64,000 bases of DNA from Molanna angustata (lineage: Eukaryota; Arthropoda; Insecta; Trichoptera; Molannidae): assembly GCA_963576475.1 (NCBI GenBank), contig OY754969.1, positions 25,440,318-25,504,317 on the forward strand, written 5' to 3'. Within the stretch, counting starts at the first letter, position 1, and each line of letters starts with the position of its first letter. Below the pieces are notes generated by a model. The model searched no databases, was not told the DNA's origin, and saw only the letters and a program-made list of their open reading frames with translations. This document shows positions 45,348 to 55,849 of this stretch, piece by piece. The position numbers and the translations under genes are program-made.

Positions 45348-46159
45348 ACAACAACAACAACAACAGTCAACAGTCCTTAGAACATCTTCACTTGCCCTTG
45401 TATGTATATTCGGTAGCAGAGTACTGTGCTCCTGTATGGCTCAATAGTGCACATACAAAACTAGTTGACACTCAACTGAATGTGGCCATGAGGACCATTA
45501 GCGGCACCATCCGGTCTACCCCAATAAAGTGGCTTCCTGTGCTCGCACATATACCTCCCCCTGACGCAAGAAGAAAATTCTCCCTATTTAATCTATGGAA
45601 GAGAATTTGTGACAATGGCGCTTTGCCAATCCACAGTGATGTTCCGTCTGAGGGACAGCAAAGACTTGCTTCAAGGAATCCAGCAGCGAAACTCGGATGT
45701 AACCTTGTTAGTGAGGACTTCAGCCTGAATGAGACTTGGCACAGTGACTGGGTAAGCTCCAACTTGGATGTTAATAAGTATATGGAAACTCCAACGAAGA
45801 TACCTCCAGGTTTCGAGCTGCCAAGAAGGCTGTGGACCTCCCTGAATAGGATCCGCACTGGACATGGACGCTGCAACTACCTTATGGCAAAGTGGGGCAT
45901 TGTTCCATCCGCACAATGCGATTGCGGCCACCCCTTTCAAACAATGCAACACATATTGGAAGAATGCAGCGTCCATGCATATGAAGGCCCAAAGTCGGAC
46001 ATTTGCGAATTGACACCAGCATTTGTGGATTGGCTCGGAGCCCTCGACGTGAATGTGTGATTGATATATCGTGCTGTTTTGTGTTTGCTTGCTATCAGTG
46101 CTGTGTTTTGTTCATTTTGACTAACATTTGATTCACTGGTATCATACGATAAATAAATA
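45348..46159 (+). mobile_element. 5'-truncated Jockey-like LINE inserted in HX copy 11
   Basis: Starts with (ACA)n and ends with (AAAT)n just before the HX sequence resumes. The empty site in sister copies reads CCTATACACAATATG, so one base was lost and no clear target duplication formed. It carries the coding relic to 46060 and a ~100-bp 3' UTR. Confidence 0.8.
45360..46060 (+). pseudogene. Jockey-like RT C-terminus (intact frame)
   Basis: About 230 residues are open: AEYCAPVWLNSAHTKLVDTQ, LNVAMRTISGTIRSTPIKWL, PVLAHIPPPDARRK, then RRLWTSLNRIRTGHGRCNYL and the knuckle CDCGHPFQTMQHILEEC. This is the thumb-to-tail region of non-LTR RTs of the Jockey/I group. The RT palm (FADD) and endonuclease are absent through 5' truncation. 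The frame has no stop up to a natural end, so the insertion is fairly young. Confidence 0.8.
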
Positions 46160-46453
46160 AATATGTAAGAAGACTTAATAGTTTGATACTTCATCTCCAA
46201 ACATACATACCATCATGCTATTTTCATATTCTGGGTAGGAAAAAAGGAACTTCCTCCATACTATCCTATCTTGACATAAATACCTACATATGTTGTATAG
46301 AAAACAAAATATCTGAAAATATTCAATAATTTGTATTTATGGGTTTATAGTTTGGTACATATTCTTCAAATATACATACTATCGCTATCGACAGTTGGAT
46401 CTCATGTGTTACATGCAACTAGTTAATCTACACTGAAATCTTATTCCGTAGGT

Positions 46454-46554
46454 TTTTTTTTTTTTATTTATTAGGCAATTCACACAATATTGTATGATTT
46501 GTGCCATATTTGTATTCACAGAATACTCAAACTTAAATATAAACAAGACATATA
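46454..46554 (-). mobile_element. Short retro-insertion with 11-bp target duplication
   Basis: Flanked by ATTCCGTAGGT at 46443-46453 and 46555-46565. Starts with a T-run (poly-A on the minus strand) followed by TTTATTAGGCAATTCACACA, so it is a ~100-bp 5'-truncated retrocopy in minus orientation. The source family is not identified. Confidence 0.75.
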
Positions 46555-46734
46555 ATTCCGTAGGTATTAGTAATATAATATACATTTACTAGCTTTTATG
46601 TCCCGCCGTTGGCCAAGAATGTAAATTAGTGAAGGAATAAGCAATCGTTTATATAATATTGTCACAAAAAATATTTGCTAATTCGTAGTATGAAAAGTAG
46701 TTTGAAATTTAATTGAGTTTAAGCGATGTAAAAT

Positions 46735-46776
46735 GTTCAAGTGATGGCCACAACCCATTTGTTTTTATATATAAGT
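46735..46776 (+). repeat. Degenerate satellite (GGCCACAACCC), left fragment
   Basis: GTGATGGCCACAACCC followed by ATTTGTTTTTATATA matches units at 49.2-49.7 kb. The RTE element separates it from the rest of the array. Confidence 0.6.
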
Positions 46777-49114
46777 TCTTCTTCTTCTTCTTCTTCAGCC
46801 AGTTTTCATCCATTCTTGGACATAGGCCTCCCCTTTGATCCTCCACAACTCCCTGTCTTGGGCACACTGCATCCATCTCCCTCCGGCACATTTCTTGATG
46901 TCATCAGACCACCTTGCCTGGGGTCTGCCAACACCTCTTCGGCTTGTTCTCGGTCGCCATTCTAATATCTTTTTGGTCCATCGTGAATCCTGGCATCTGG
47001 CAATATGCCCAGCCCAGCTCCACTTAAGGCCAGCGACCCTTTCCGCTACATCGGCTACTTTGGTTCTTTGTCTTATCATGACATTCTGAATTCTGTCCCT
47101 TATTGAAATACCCAGCAACTTTCTCTCCATAGCTCTCTGTGTCACTAACAGCTTGTGCATTATTCTTTTTGTTAGGACCGATGTTTCCATTCCATAAGTA
47201 AGCACTGGGAGAATACATGCATCAAATAGCTTCTTTTTCAAATAATGGGAGTATTTACGGGATTTCAGAATGTATGATAATTTTCCAAAAGCTGCCCAGG
47301 CAAGGCCACGTCTTCTCTCTATTTCTGCCTCTTGATTTTCTTTGGCAAGCATCACGGTATGGCCTAGATATATGTATCTGTCTACTCTTTCAATTTGCAC
47401 TCCATCTATTATGATGGGGAAGGACTCTTCTGCGTTACTCATCATTTTGGTCTTGGAGATGTTCATCTTCAATCCAATGTTCACACAGGCTGAATTTATT
47501 TCTGTCAGCATAGTTTTCAATTCCTCCTCATCCTTGGCAAATATGACAATATCATCTGCGAACCGTAGATTGCTGAGATACTCGCCGTTTATATTTATAC
47601 CTTTCTTAGACCAATCCAGAGTTTTGAAGACATCTTCGAGGGCCAATGTAAATAGTTTGGGAGAAATAGTGTCACCCTGTCGGACACCTCTTCAAATGTA
47701 AAATTTCTTGGATGGTTCATGAAGTTGTATATTGGATGTGGCCTTCTCATAAATATTATTCAAAATTTGGGAATATCTATAGTCAATTCTGCAATTATCT
47801 AGACCCTTCATCACCGCCCATGTCTCGACTGAGTCAAAGGCCTTTTCAAAATCTATAAATGCCAATGCTATGGGGATATTATACTCATTATATTTCTGGA
47901 TTACATTCTTTAGAGTTTGTAGATGGTCATTTGTTCCGAAGCCTTTTCTGAATCCTGCCTGTTCTACTGGTTGGTATGAATCTAGTTTGTTTGAAAGTCT
48001 GCTGGTGAGGATTTTTGTAAATAGTTTATATAGGTGTGATAATAAGCTGATGGGTCTATAGTTCTCGAGGCGTTTTTGATTTCCTTTTTTATGTAATAAT
48101 GTAATATTCGCATTGTTCCATTCCTCTGGTATATTACATTCTTCCAGACATCTATTTAGAAGTTGCAGTACCACTCTCTGAAGTGCATCTCCTCCATACT
48201 TAATGGTCTCTATTATAATATTATCAGGACCAGGGACCTTTGAGTTTTTCATCTGTTTAATAGCATGCTTCATTTCTTCCATAGATATGTCAGGAATGTC
48301 CTCTGAGCCGACATTAATTATTCTGCGATTATTTTCTATGGTTTTATCATGTGTAGGTTTTACTCGTGAGCTGTACAATGATTCATAGAATTTTTTTGCT
48401 ATATCTAATATTTCGTCTTTGTTATTGCTCTCGGTGCCATCTTCTTTGTACAAAGTTAAGATTTGTTTTTTGCCATTTGATAATTTCTTTTGCAAAATTT
48501 TTGTTCCTCCGTTTTCGGAGATAATTTGGTTGACTATTGTTTCTTTGTACCTTGCATTGTCTTTCCTGATAGCTTTGCGAACCTGTTTGTTTAGTGCCTT
48601 GTACTCTGGTGTGTTCCATTCTTTCTTCTCTCTCATTCGATTTCTCTTATTCATTAGGTCTTTAGTGTTAGTAGTAAGTTTATCTTGTTTAGTTCTGTTA
48701 GAGGGGATAATTTGCTTTAAGGCATTATTGACTGTATCATGAATAAACTGATTTATCTCTGCAGAGGTACAAGTGTTTGGTAATGGTTTTTTCGTGAGTT
48801 CCGATGATATTGTTGATTGGTATTCTGGAATTTTATTTAGAAGAATTTGTGATATGTTTGTTTTGGGTTTTTTAATGAGTTTTAGCCTCTCCAGTTTGGT
48901 GTTTACAGTTATAGTAGCTCTAACCAATCTGTGATCACTATCTACCGCAAATTTATTTAAAACTGTAACATCTTTCACTATATATTTATGTGTACAGTGG
49001 ATGTAGTCAATTTCATTTTTAGTTCTGTTGTCTGGGCTCCTCCATGTCCATTTATTTTGTGCCTTTTTTCTAAAAAAGGTGTTCATAGCAAAAAGGTTGT
49101 TAAAGGTTGTTTGT
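46777..49114 (-). mobile_element. RTE-clade retrotransposon, 5' truncated, recent
   Basis: The 9-bp target duplication TATATAAGT lies at 46768-46776 and 49115-49123. The 3' end on the minus strand is a (GAA)n tract directly after the ORF stop, with no real 3' UTR, as is typical of RTE elements. Length is 2338 bp. Truncation removes most of the endonuclease. Confidence 0.9.
46795..49110 (-). pseudogene. RTE reverse transcriptase ORF, one in-frame stop
   Basis: One minus frame runs about 770 codons. It opens at the end of the AP endonuclease domain (NNLFAMNTFFRKK ... NEIDYIHC ... SDHRLVRA). The RT follows: KNSKVPGPDNIIIE, WNNANITLLHKKG, NYRPISLLSHLYKL, AFIDFEKAFDSVE (first Asp), RGVRQGDTISP, NLRFADDIVIF (FADD), GLKMNISKTK, YLGHTV. 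The C-terminal tail has WAGHIARC and GRPQARWSDDIKK. The only break seen is TGA just after KKFYI (47692-47694), where relatives have a sense codon before RGVRQGD. Endonuclease catalytic residues are lost by truncation. Confidence 0.9.
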
Positions 49115-49123
49115 TATATAAGT

Positions 49124-49734
49124 AGGTACATACAATTTCTGCACGCATGGACTATGGTAAATGGTTTTAAATATGACTGATTATAAAGAGACAACGTTGT
49201 AAAGAGTTTAGATTTGGCCACAACCCCTATTTTTATATATTGTCATCGAACGCAAATGTGTTTTAAATATTTAGTAATTTTGGATGATGGGAAATGGCTT
49301 AAAAATTAAATAAACACAAGTACTGAAAAGATTCTAGTGTTGGTCACATCCCATTCGTTTTTATATTTTTCGTCAAGTGTGCATACCTATAGATTATTAT
49401 ATTTTTGCACAATAAAACTGATCTACATTACAGAAGAAGACTTAAATAGTTTTTAATTTGAATATAAACGTTGTGAAGAGTCCAGTAATGGCCACAACCC
49501 CGATTTTTTATTATATTGTCATCAAAATCAAATATGTAGTTATTGAAAATTAAGCAATATATGATGATATAATAAATGGTGTAAATTTCGATTGAAAAAA
49601 AGTATTGAGAAGATTCTAGTGATGGTCACATCCCATTCGTTTTATGTATTTTCGTCAAGTGTGCATGTTGTTTATAATATTTCTATACAATAGACTATAA
49701 GACTTAAAACTAACCCAAAAGACTAAATGAAAAA
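49124..49734 (+). repeat. Degenerate satellite, right part (two-part ~278-bp period)
   Basis: GGCCACAACCC boxes start at 49215 and 49490, and GGTCACATCCC boxes at 49342 and 49624. Same-type boxes are 275-282 bp apart and alternate boxes 127-148 bp apart, implying a higher-order dimer. Each is followed by a TTTTTATAT-type stretch and ATCAAG or GTCAAGTGTGCAT. Confidence 0.65.
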
Positions 49735-50640
49735 AAAGAATAAGTATAAGACTATAACAAATAGTTTGTAGTAAAAACTAACCCAATGGTCTACATAAAA
49801 GATGCAATAGAAGAATTACACAATAGTAAATGTATTATATAAAAAACTGACCAAATGGTCTTCATAAAAGAAGCAGAAGATGAATTGAAATATAGGAAAT
49901 ATTTTATATAAAATTCACCCAACGTCTACATTAAATAAGAAAACGAAGAATTAGACTAAAGGAAATAGTTTGTATAAAAACTAACCAAAAGATCTACAAA
50001 AAATAAGAAAAAGAAGAATTAGACTATAGAAAGTAGTTAATATAAAAACTGACCCAAAGGTCTACATATTAGAAGAATAATTATACGTCAGGAAATAGAT
50101 TGTATAAAAACTAACGCAAAGGTCAACATAAAAGAATACGAAGAAGAATTAGACTAAAGGAAAAGTTTGTATGAAAACTCTCCCTTGGTCTACATAAAAG
50201 AGGAAAAATTAGACTATAGGAAGTTAGTTTATACAAAATTCAACAAAGGTCTACATAAAATTAGAAAAAGAAGAAATACGTTAAAAGAAATAGTTGGTAT
50301 CAAAACTGGCCCAGAGGTCTACATAAAATAAGAAGAAAAAGAATTAGATAATAGGAATAAGTTTGTATAAAAACTCACCCAAAGGGCTACATAAAAGAAG
50401 AGGAAGAAGATGAATTAGACTATAGGAAATAGTTTGTATAAAAACTCACCCATGTCTACATAAATTAAGAAAAAGAAAAATTAGACTATAGGAAATAGTT
50501 TATTTATGGACTGTCCCAAATGACTTCACAAAAGAAGAGGAAGAAGAATTAAACTCCAAGAAATAGTTTGTATAAAAAATCACCCAAAGGTCTACTTAAA
50601 TAAAAGAAGAATTTCACTATAAGAAATAGTTTGTAGATTG
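49735..50640 (+). repeat. ~64-bp minisatellite, about 14 diverged units
   Basis: The consensus includes GGTCTACATAAAAGAAGA, AGAATTAGACTATAGG and AAATAGTTTGTATAAAAACT followed by CACCCAAA. Units vary by indels in the GAA-rich segment. The array borders the GGCCACAACCC satellite and ends near 50640. No coding is seen. Confidence 0.85.
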
Positions 50641-53021
50641 AATGACATGTGTATTGTAGTTAACCTAAGATAGTTTAATAATTTTCCTATACGAAATTAG
50701 TATATTGTTGGTTTTTAAGTAGTATTAGGTATGTAGGTACCTACCTACAATGATGTTCTAAATTAATTCGAATTCGATTTATAACAAATTTTATTTGAAT
50801 ATCAGAATGTGTCCGTTACCATAGTAACCATAGAACATGTAAAAAATATCAAATGGTTTGTAGACATTTTTTGAATAATATGTAGGTACCTACATTGGTT
50901 TGTTCGATGCCATAAAAATGAAAATTGTCCGAAATATCAAATATTATATACAAATTATGCAATTTTATTATGCCTATATCTTTACTAATAATTAACAGAC
51001 TTTTACAATATACGTCTTAAAACTTGCTGTAATGTCTTGTGTTTCATTTTATTATTTCATAATTATATTTATTTCAAAGGTTTATTATTTTCAAGAACAT
51101 ATTCATTCGGTAGGAAAATGAAATATTGTATGAAAAGATATTAAAATGGCGGCATTTATGTACAAAACGCTTACTTAAAAAATAAGTTAAACATTTTAAT
51201 TATTATACAAAATATTCACCATGTTTTTCACTTAAACGCTAAGTTATACTTGAAAGTAAATTTTTAACGTGTAAATACGTACTTCTAACTTTTAAACTAA
51301 CAGATATTTGCGTGCAAAATGTACACTTTTTTGACAGATACGACTTGGAAAATTTTGTATGAAAAAAATAATTATTGAAATATTTTTAAAATTCAGCATT
51401 TTTATCGCATTATTTTTAGCGTGACACTGCATCAGGTATACAGGTACACGTTCGCACATAAATTAGATTTTTAGATGCTCTTGGTTTTTCAGAAGGCGTG
51501 AGACAAACACACACACACACACACACATACACACACACACACACACAGACACTAACATTTTGATTGCTTTATTACTTTAGATAAACATTTTGCTTAACGA
51601 CATCTATCGATGTATCGGCTAAATGGCTGTAAAATTATTTTATAAAGCAAAGATGCGAACCATGTTATTTGCCTAAAATCACGCGGCTAGTTCGAACTCT
51701 GTTCTGAGTAAATTTTCAATTCAAACGAATATTTAAATGTATATATTTTGGAACTACTCGTGTATACTCATGTATTTTTAAATTGTACAAATCAATTCAG
51801 GAGAAGTTGATGATGTCGATTAATATTGTAGACTGACCCTTTTGAGACAGTGAACATCCCGTAGGATCGGCACTGATCGGCACATAGTTTCCCACAAATA
51901 AATAGTTTTGAAACTGAGAAGGGAATGCGATCGATATAACGGTAGTTAGTATACGTATGTGTATATCTATATATGTATTTATATACGTACCATTCTTGTG
52001 TCGATCACGTAACCATTTGACGATGGATGGCTTTGTTCATATTATCACCCAGCCAGTAGTCACATACAAATCACGTAGATGTACATGTACATCGAGTCTC
52101 ATAAAACATAGAAAATCCGGAATCCAATTTTCTGTGACCGGCATGATGTATGAAACAAATTGTGGTATGGGTATCGTAAATGCATACCGTGCATTCGTGG
52201 TCCGCTCTGGGAAATACCACAGAACAAAGATTCAGATAGATGAAATAGTCACGCCCCGTAGACGAAACGAGACGAGACATGTGTGAAGATTTACATTATA
52301 CATATCTATGAACAAGTATAAAATATACCCAACCTATTTACAAACACGTCTGCAATGTCTCAAACTGGATAAAAATCTGAAATTGGTACTTTGACAAAAG
52401 CCAAGTTTTGAATTGCCGCTAATTGAGAAAAATGCAAGCGGAGATAAAATATACCTACCTACTATAAAATAGATAAAATATTTATACAATAATGTACGTT
52501 TAATTTTTATTCTTGCAAATTATCTTCAATTTAATTTTGTTAAATAATATGAAAAAAAATATAATTCTACTCATAAGCAACATTTCAAGGAAACAAATTA
52601 GGAATATATTCTTCATTCTTCCATTAAAATATGTGCCATCTGCAGATTATACAACCTTTCATAAACTTAATTTTCGTGGTTATTTTATTTAATACTCTTT
52701 TGTACAACGTATGTCGATTATACATTTTACAGAACAATATTGTGAATTGTATTTTGATAAATTGAATGTAGGTTCGGGTCATTAAAAATAAATGAATACG
52801 CTGCCATACGAAATTAGTATTTAAATGTAAACTAATCACATTTTTGACAAATTAACTTATTAACTGGTCAATTTCCACGTTGAAAATAAGGCAATTCAAT
52901 ACAACCAATGCAAATAACAAATAAAATTATAATCATGTTAATAAATCAAGTATGTTTAAGGAATTGTTATGTATTATTATTGGTATTGTATTGTACCGGG
53001 ATGTATAAAAGCTGTACTTAA
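50641..53021. other. No confident gene; (CA)n tract and one unassigned ORF
   Basis: AT-rich throughout, with a (CA)n microsatellite at about 51509-51549. A more complex stretch at 52010-52290 is listed separately. No transposon family was recognised. Confidence 0.35.
52020..52286 (+). CDS. Unassigned open frame in complex sequence (weak)
   Basis: The frame includes MDGFVHIITQPVVTYKSRR, KSGIQFSVTGMMYETNCGMG, RAFVVRSGKYHRTKIQIDEI and ends RRRNETRHV. Composition is higher in GC than its surroundings and the complementary strand is also open. No domain is recognised. It may be an exon piece, a conserved non-coding block or a decayed repeat. Confidence 0.15.
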   Translation, partial: TMDGFVHIITQPVVTYKSRRCTCTSSLIKHRKSGIQFSVTGMMYETNCGMGIVNAYRAFVVRSGKYHRTKIQIDEIVTPRRRNETRHV

Positions 53022-53870
53022 TCCAACTGTCGATTCGTTCATGAGAATTCAATTTTCTGAATGAATCGACATTATTAAGCCAAGATGCGTGTACGAAGGA
53101 ACATTTTGTATGGCGTAGTGGACTTTTTGCATGCTAATAACACCAACTAGAGGCCTCGCAGCATATATGTTCCCATACATGGATTTACTCAGAATTCGGA
53201 GTAGAACATTTTATGTGAGTTTGTGTCTGTGTGTGTGTGTCTGTGTGTCTGTCCGTCCCCCCTTATAACTTTTAATCTGCTCAATTTACAGAGCCCAAAA
53301 TTTCAAAATATATAAACACTTATATGCCTACAAAACTTTTACACTCAGAAATGTGAATTTTTGTTTCAGTCAGGGGTTATCAACTTTTAAAATTTTGGAT
53401 TATTTTTCCATATATCTCAGAAACCATAAAAGATAGAACGCTGAAAATTGGTATAAACATAGAAAAATACAAAATCTCAAATCGGTTTTTTCAAAAAAAT
53501 TCCAGGGTTTCTCAAACATTTTTTATTAAGAAATATATTTTTTTTATGATAAATTTGTGAAAAATATTAACATTGTACTAGCAAATCTCATTTTTTTAAC
53601 AATTTTTATAAAAATTGAATTTAGTGACGACATTGATTCATACAATTTTTATGGCAGTCGCCTACACACAATATCTAAGAAGACTTAATTATTTGATACT
53701 AATCTCCAAACATACATACATACCATCATGCTGTTTTCATATTCTGGGTAGGATCAAAGGACTGACCTCGCTAAAAATTTGTATTTATGGGTTTATAGTT
53801 TGGTACTTATTATTCAACTATACATACTATCGCTATCGACAGTTGGATCTCATGTGTTACATGCAACTAG
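53022..53870 (+). mobile_element. HX element, copy 12 (subfamily B 5' end, internal deletion)
   Basis: Starts TCCAACTGTCGATTCG with the B-type hairpin (ATTCAATTTTC, slightly decayed) and ends ATGCAACTAG at 53870, followed by T and preceded by A. GT slot 53222-53252. About 80 bp is missing after GATAAATTTGTGA relative to other copies. Confidence 0.85.
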
Positions 53871-54050
53871 TTAATAATCTATTACCATAAAAAATAATCA
53901 ATTTTGATAAACATTCTTTTTCATATAACTTAGATTTAAATTGATCACAATACTACTTAAATTTATTTTTTGTAACAGTGTGGAAAGCCATAATTAATAA
54001 ATAAATAAAAAAATTGGTAAACGTTGTTTATTCAACTCACATTTATATAA

Positions 54051-54091
54051 GTTGAAACGTTTTCGGACTGTATTAGTCCATCTTCAGCAAT
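54051..54091 (-). ncRNA. Hammerhead ribozyme motif, left arm
   Basis: The minus strand gives the same core: CTGAAGA, GGACT/AGTCC, GAA, AACGTT, T, CAAC. The stem I 5' strand is ATTG instead of GTTG, leaving three pairs next to the core. Confidence 0.6.
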
Positions 54092-54220
54092 ACTTAAAAT
54101 GTGACTGATTTGATTTTGTGCCAACATACTTACCCCCACCGCCGCCGATAACCCACCCACACTCGCCAATAGAAGATGACAACACACAAAATCAAATCAG
54201 TAATCAGTCACATTTTAAGT

Positions 54221-54261
54221 GTTGCTGAAGATGGACTAATACAGTCCGAAAACGTTTCAAC
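54221..54261 (+). ncRNA. Hammerhead ribozyme motif, right arm
   Basis: All core elements are present: stem I 5' strand GTTG (54221-54224), CTGAAGA (54225-54231), stem II GGACT/AGTCC with loop AATAC, GAA (54248-54250), stem III AACGTT (54251-54256), cleavage base T at 54257 and stem I 3' strand CAAC. Stem III is self-complementary with no loop, so it could pair only between two RNA molecules. This matches the dimer-dependent minimal hammerheads of Penelope-like elements. Predicted activity is untested. Confidence 0.65.
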
Positions 54262-54486
54262 TTATATAAATTTAATGTGAGTGGAATAAACAACGTTTAC
54301 CAAAAAAAAAATTTAATTTACTACTTAAATTGATCACATTTACAGAAATATACACCGTAGAACGAATGTTTGTGGCATTAATGTTTAATAGCTTAAGCAG
54401 ATAGTATTCAAAGAAACTTGACTAAACATTCATAGTGAAACTATCATGGGTGTAGATGTGTAAATGGGCGTAGATACAAACCTTAA

Positions 54487-55079
54487 GAGGGTGACTGCTG
54501 CCAACGTACCTATTTTTTCAATATGAATTTGCATAATTACTACAAAACGAATAATTTTGAAATAAATAACCTAGTTAGTTTGGATATTAATAAAGAAAAA
54601 TTAACTTTAACTTTTTAATTATGTTCTGTATATATTATAGTTGGAAAATAATAATAATATCGGGAAAAATACGATGTAACATTGCATTAATGCATCAGGT
54701 CAAGTTAATAAACCAAAAAAACTTTTATTTCGCAATGGCGCTGAATGGAAAATAAATGTTTTTTAGGTTTATTTTCTAAACCTGAAGCATTAATGCAACG
54801 TCACATCATATTTTTCTAGATATTTTTGTCTTCTTTAATTTTAAAAAGAATATGTTGAACTATGCCTTATATTTTATTAAAAATATAAGATAAACGTTGA
54901 AAATCTGGGTATGCCATTATTTTTCTACAAAAATTTATACAGAACATTACCAAAAAGTAAAGATATATTTTTTTTATTAATACCCAAACTATCTAAATTA
55001 TTTTTTTCAAAACGATTTGATAAGAAATAATGATGGTATATCAAATTGAAAAATAGGTACGTTGGCAGCAGTCCTCCCC
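54487..55079. mobile_element. TTAA-flanked foldback element
   Basis: TTAA lies at 54483-54486 and 55080-55083. The ends are GAGGGTGACTGCTGCCAACG and, inverted, GGGGAGGACTGCTGCCAACG, continuing TACCTATTTTT. The halves remain loosely inverted to the centre, including CATTGCATTAATGC and GCATTAATGCAACG. No coding. TTAA duplication suits piggyBac- or Kolobok-type mobilisation. Confidence 0.7.
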
Positions 55080-55083
55080 TTAA

Positions 55084-55845
55084 ACAAAAACCCATGCCAC
55101 ATGGTATGCTGTGCTATGCCACGCACGTATACGAAGCGGTATCACATCATCCCGCCTCCCAGAGTCGTACTATCAAAGGATAGATGACTGCTCATTGTTT
55201 CATTATGCTCTCACTTGAATTGCTGAACCTTTATCTGAGCCAGAACGTTATCTTGAAATTAGAGAGTTTTCTCTGTCTGTATTTCAGAAATACTTTGCTA
55301 AGGAATTTTTTTTGTAACCAATTGCACTGATTCGGAACCATCACGTTGGTATCTTTATCGTCACGACAGTCAAAGCAGGAAACAATATAACAAGTTGGTA
55401 TGATCAATTACTGTTTGTTTTTAGAGCTATTCTAAAACCTCGTCTTATTTTGTACATACCTAAATTTCAAAAATATTACATGACTAAAAATTCAAAAATA
55501 AGTCATTTCACACTATATCACGTACATCGTATGTAGGTTGAGAAAATCAATTGTTTTTTTACACTCCACACGATGGAATAGTGGAAAGTTAGATTTCACA
55601 ATTTTTAAGCGTTTTTTTACGTCAATTTCTCAATGGGTATCATCTAGAGTCTAGAGAGTGCACACTATGAGTTTTGTCGTGATGTGTTACAAAGTAAAAT
55701 AAGAAAGTTGTAAAGAAAAAAATTTTCCTGGCGTTATTTTTCTTTGTTGGATATTTTTCTTGTTATTTTTGTAGGTATCTTTATAATATATTTTGTATCT
55801 ATATAATGTTAGTATGTTTTATTTTATAATATTAATATGTGCCCA
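55084..55845. other. No recognisable feature
   Basis: Mixed composition; a GC-richer segment at 55085-55180 shows no domain. Nothing supported. Confidence 0.35.
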
Positions 55846-55849
55846 CAGT

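Larger units (their letters stand above)
44733..46422 (+). mobile_element. HX element, copy 11, 5' truncated and interrupted
   Basis: Begins inside the element at CTTCGCAGCATATATGTTCC, lacking about 160 bp with the 5' hairpin. GT slot 44793-44846. Interrupted at about 45347 by a Jockey-like retrotransposon and resumes at 46160 with AATATGTAAGAAGAC to CTAG at 46422, followed by T. Confidence 0.85.
53964..54318. mobile_element. Penelope-like unit with two opposed hammerhead motifs
   Basis: Flanked by a 13-bp duplication TACTACTTAAATT (53951-53963, 54319-54331). The ~105-bp arms are inverted: the left opens GGTAAACGTTGTTTATTC and the right closes GAATAAACAACGTTTACC. They surround a GC-rich 65-bp centre (CCCCCACCGCCGCCGATAAC). 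Each arm, read from the centre outward, holds a complete hammerhead-like core. The duplication shows a single insertion event. An inverted pair of Penelope-like terminal sequences is the best explanation. Confidence 0.7.

Noticed and set aside
45326..45358. MYGSRLYNNNNNN as the true N-terminus of the Jockey-like ORF
   Set aside because: These codons lie in HX sequence and the (ACA)n tract; the retroelement is 5' truncated and enters the frame by chance.
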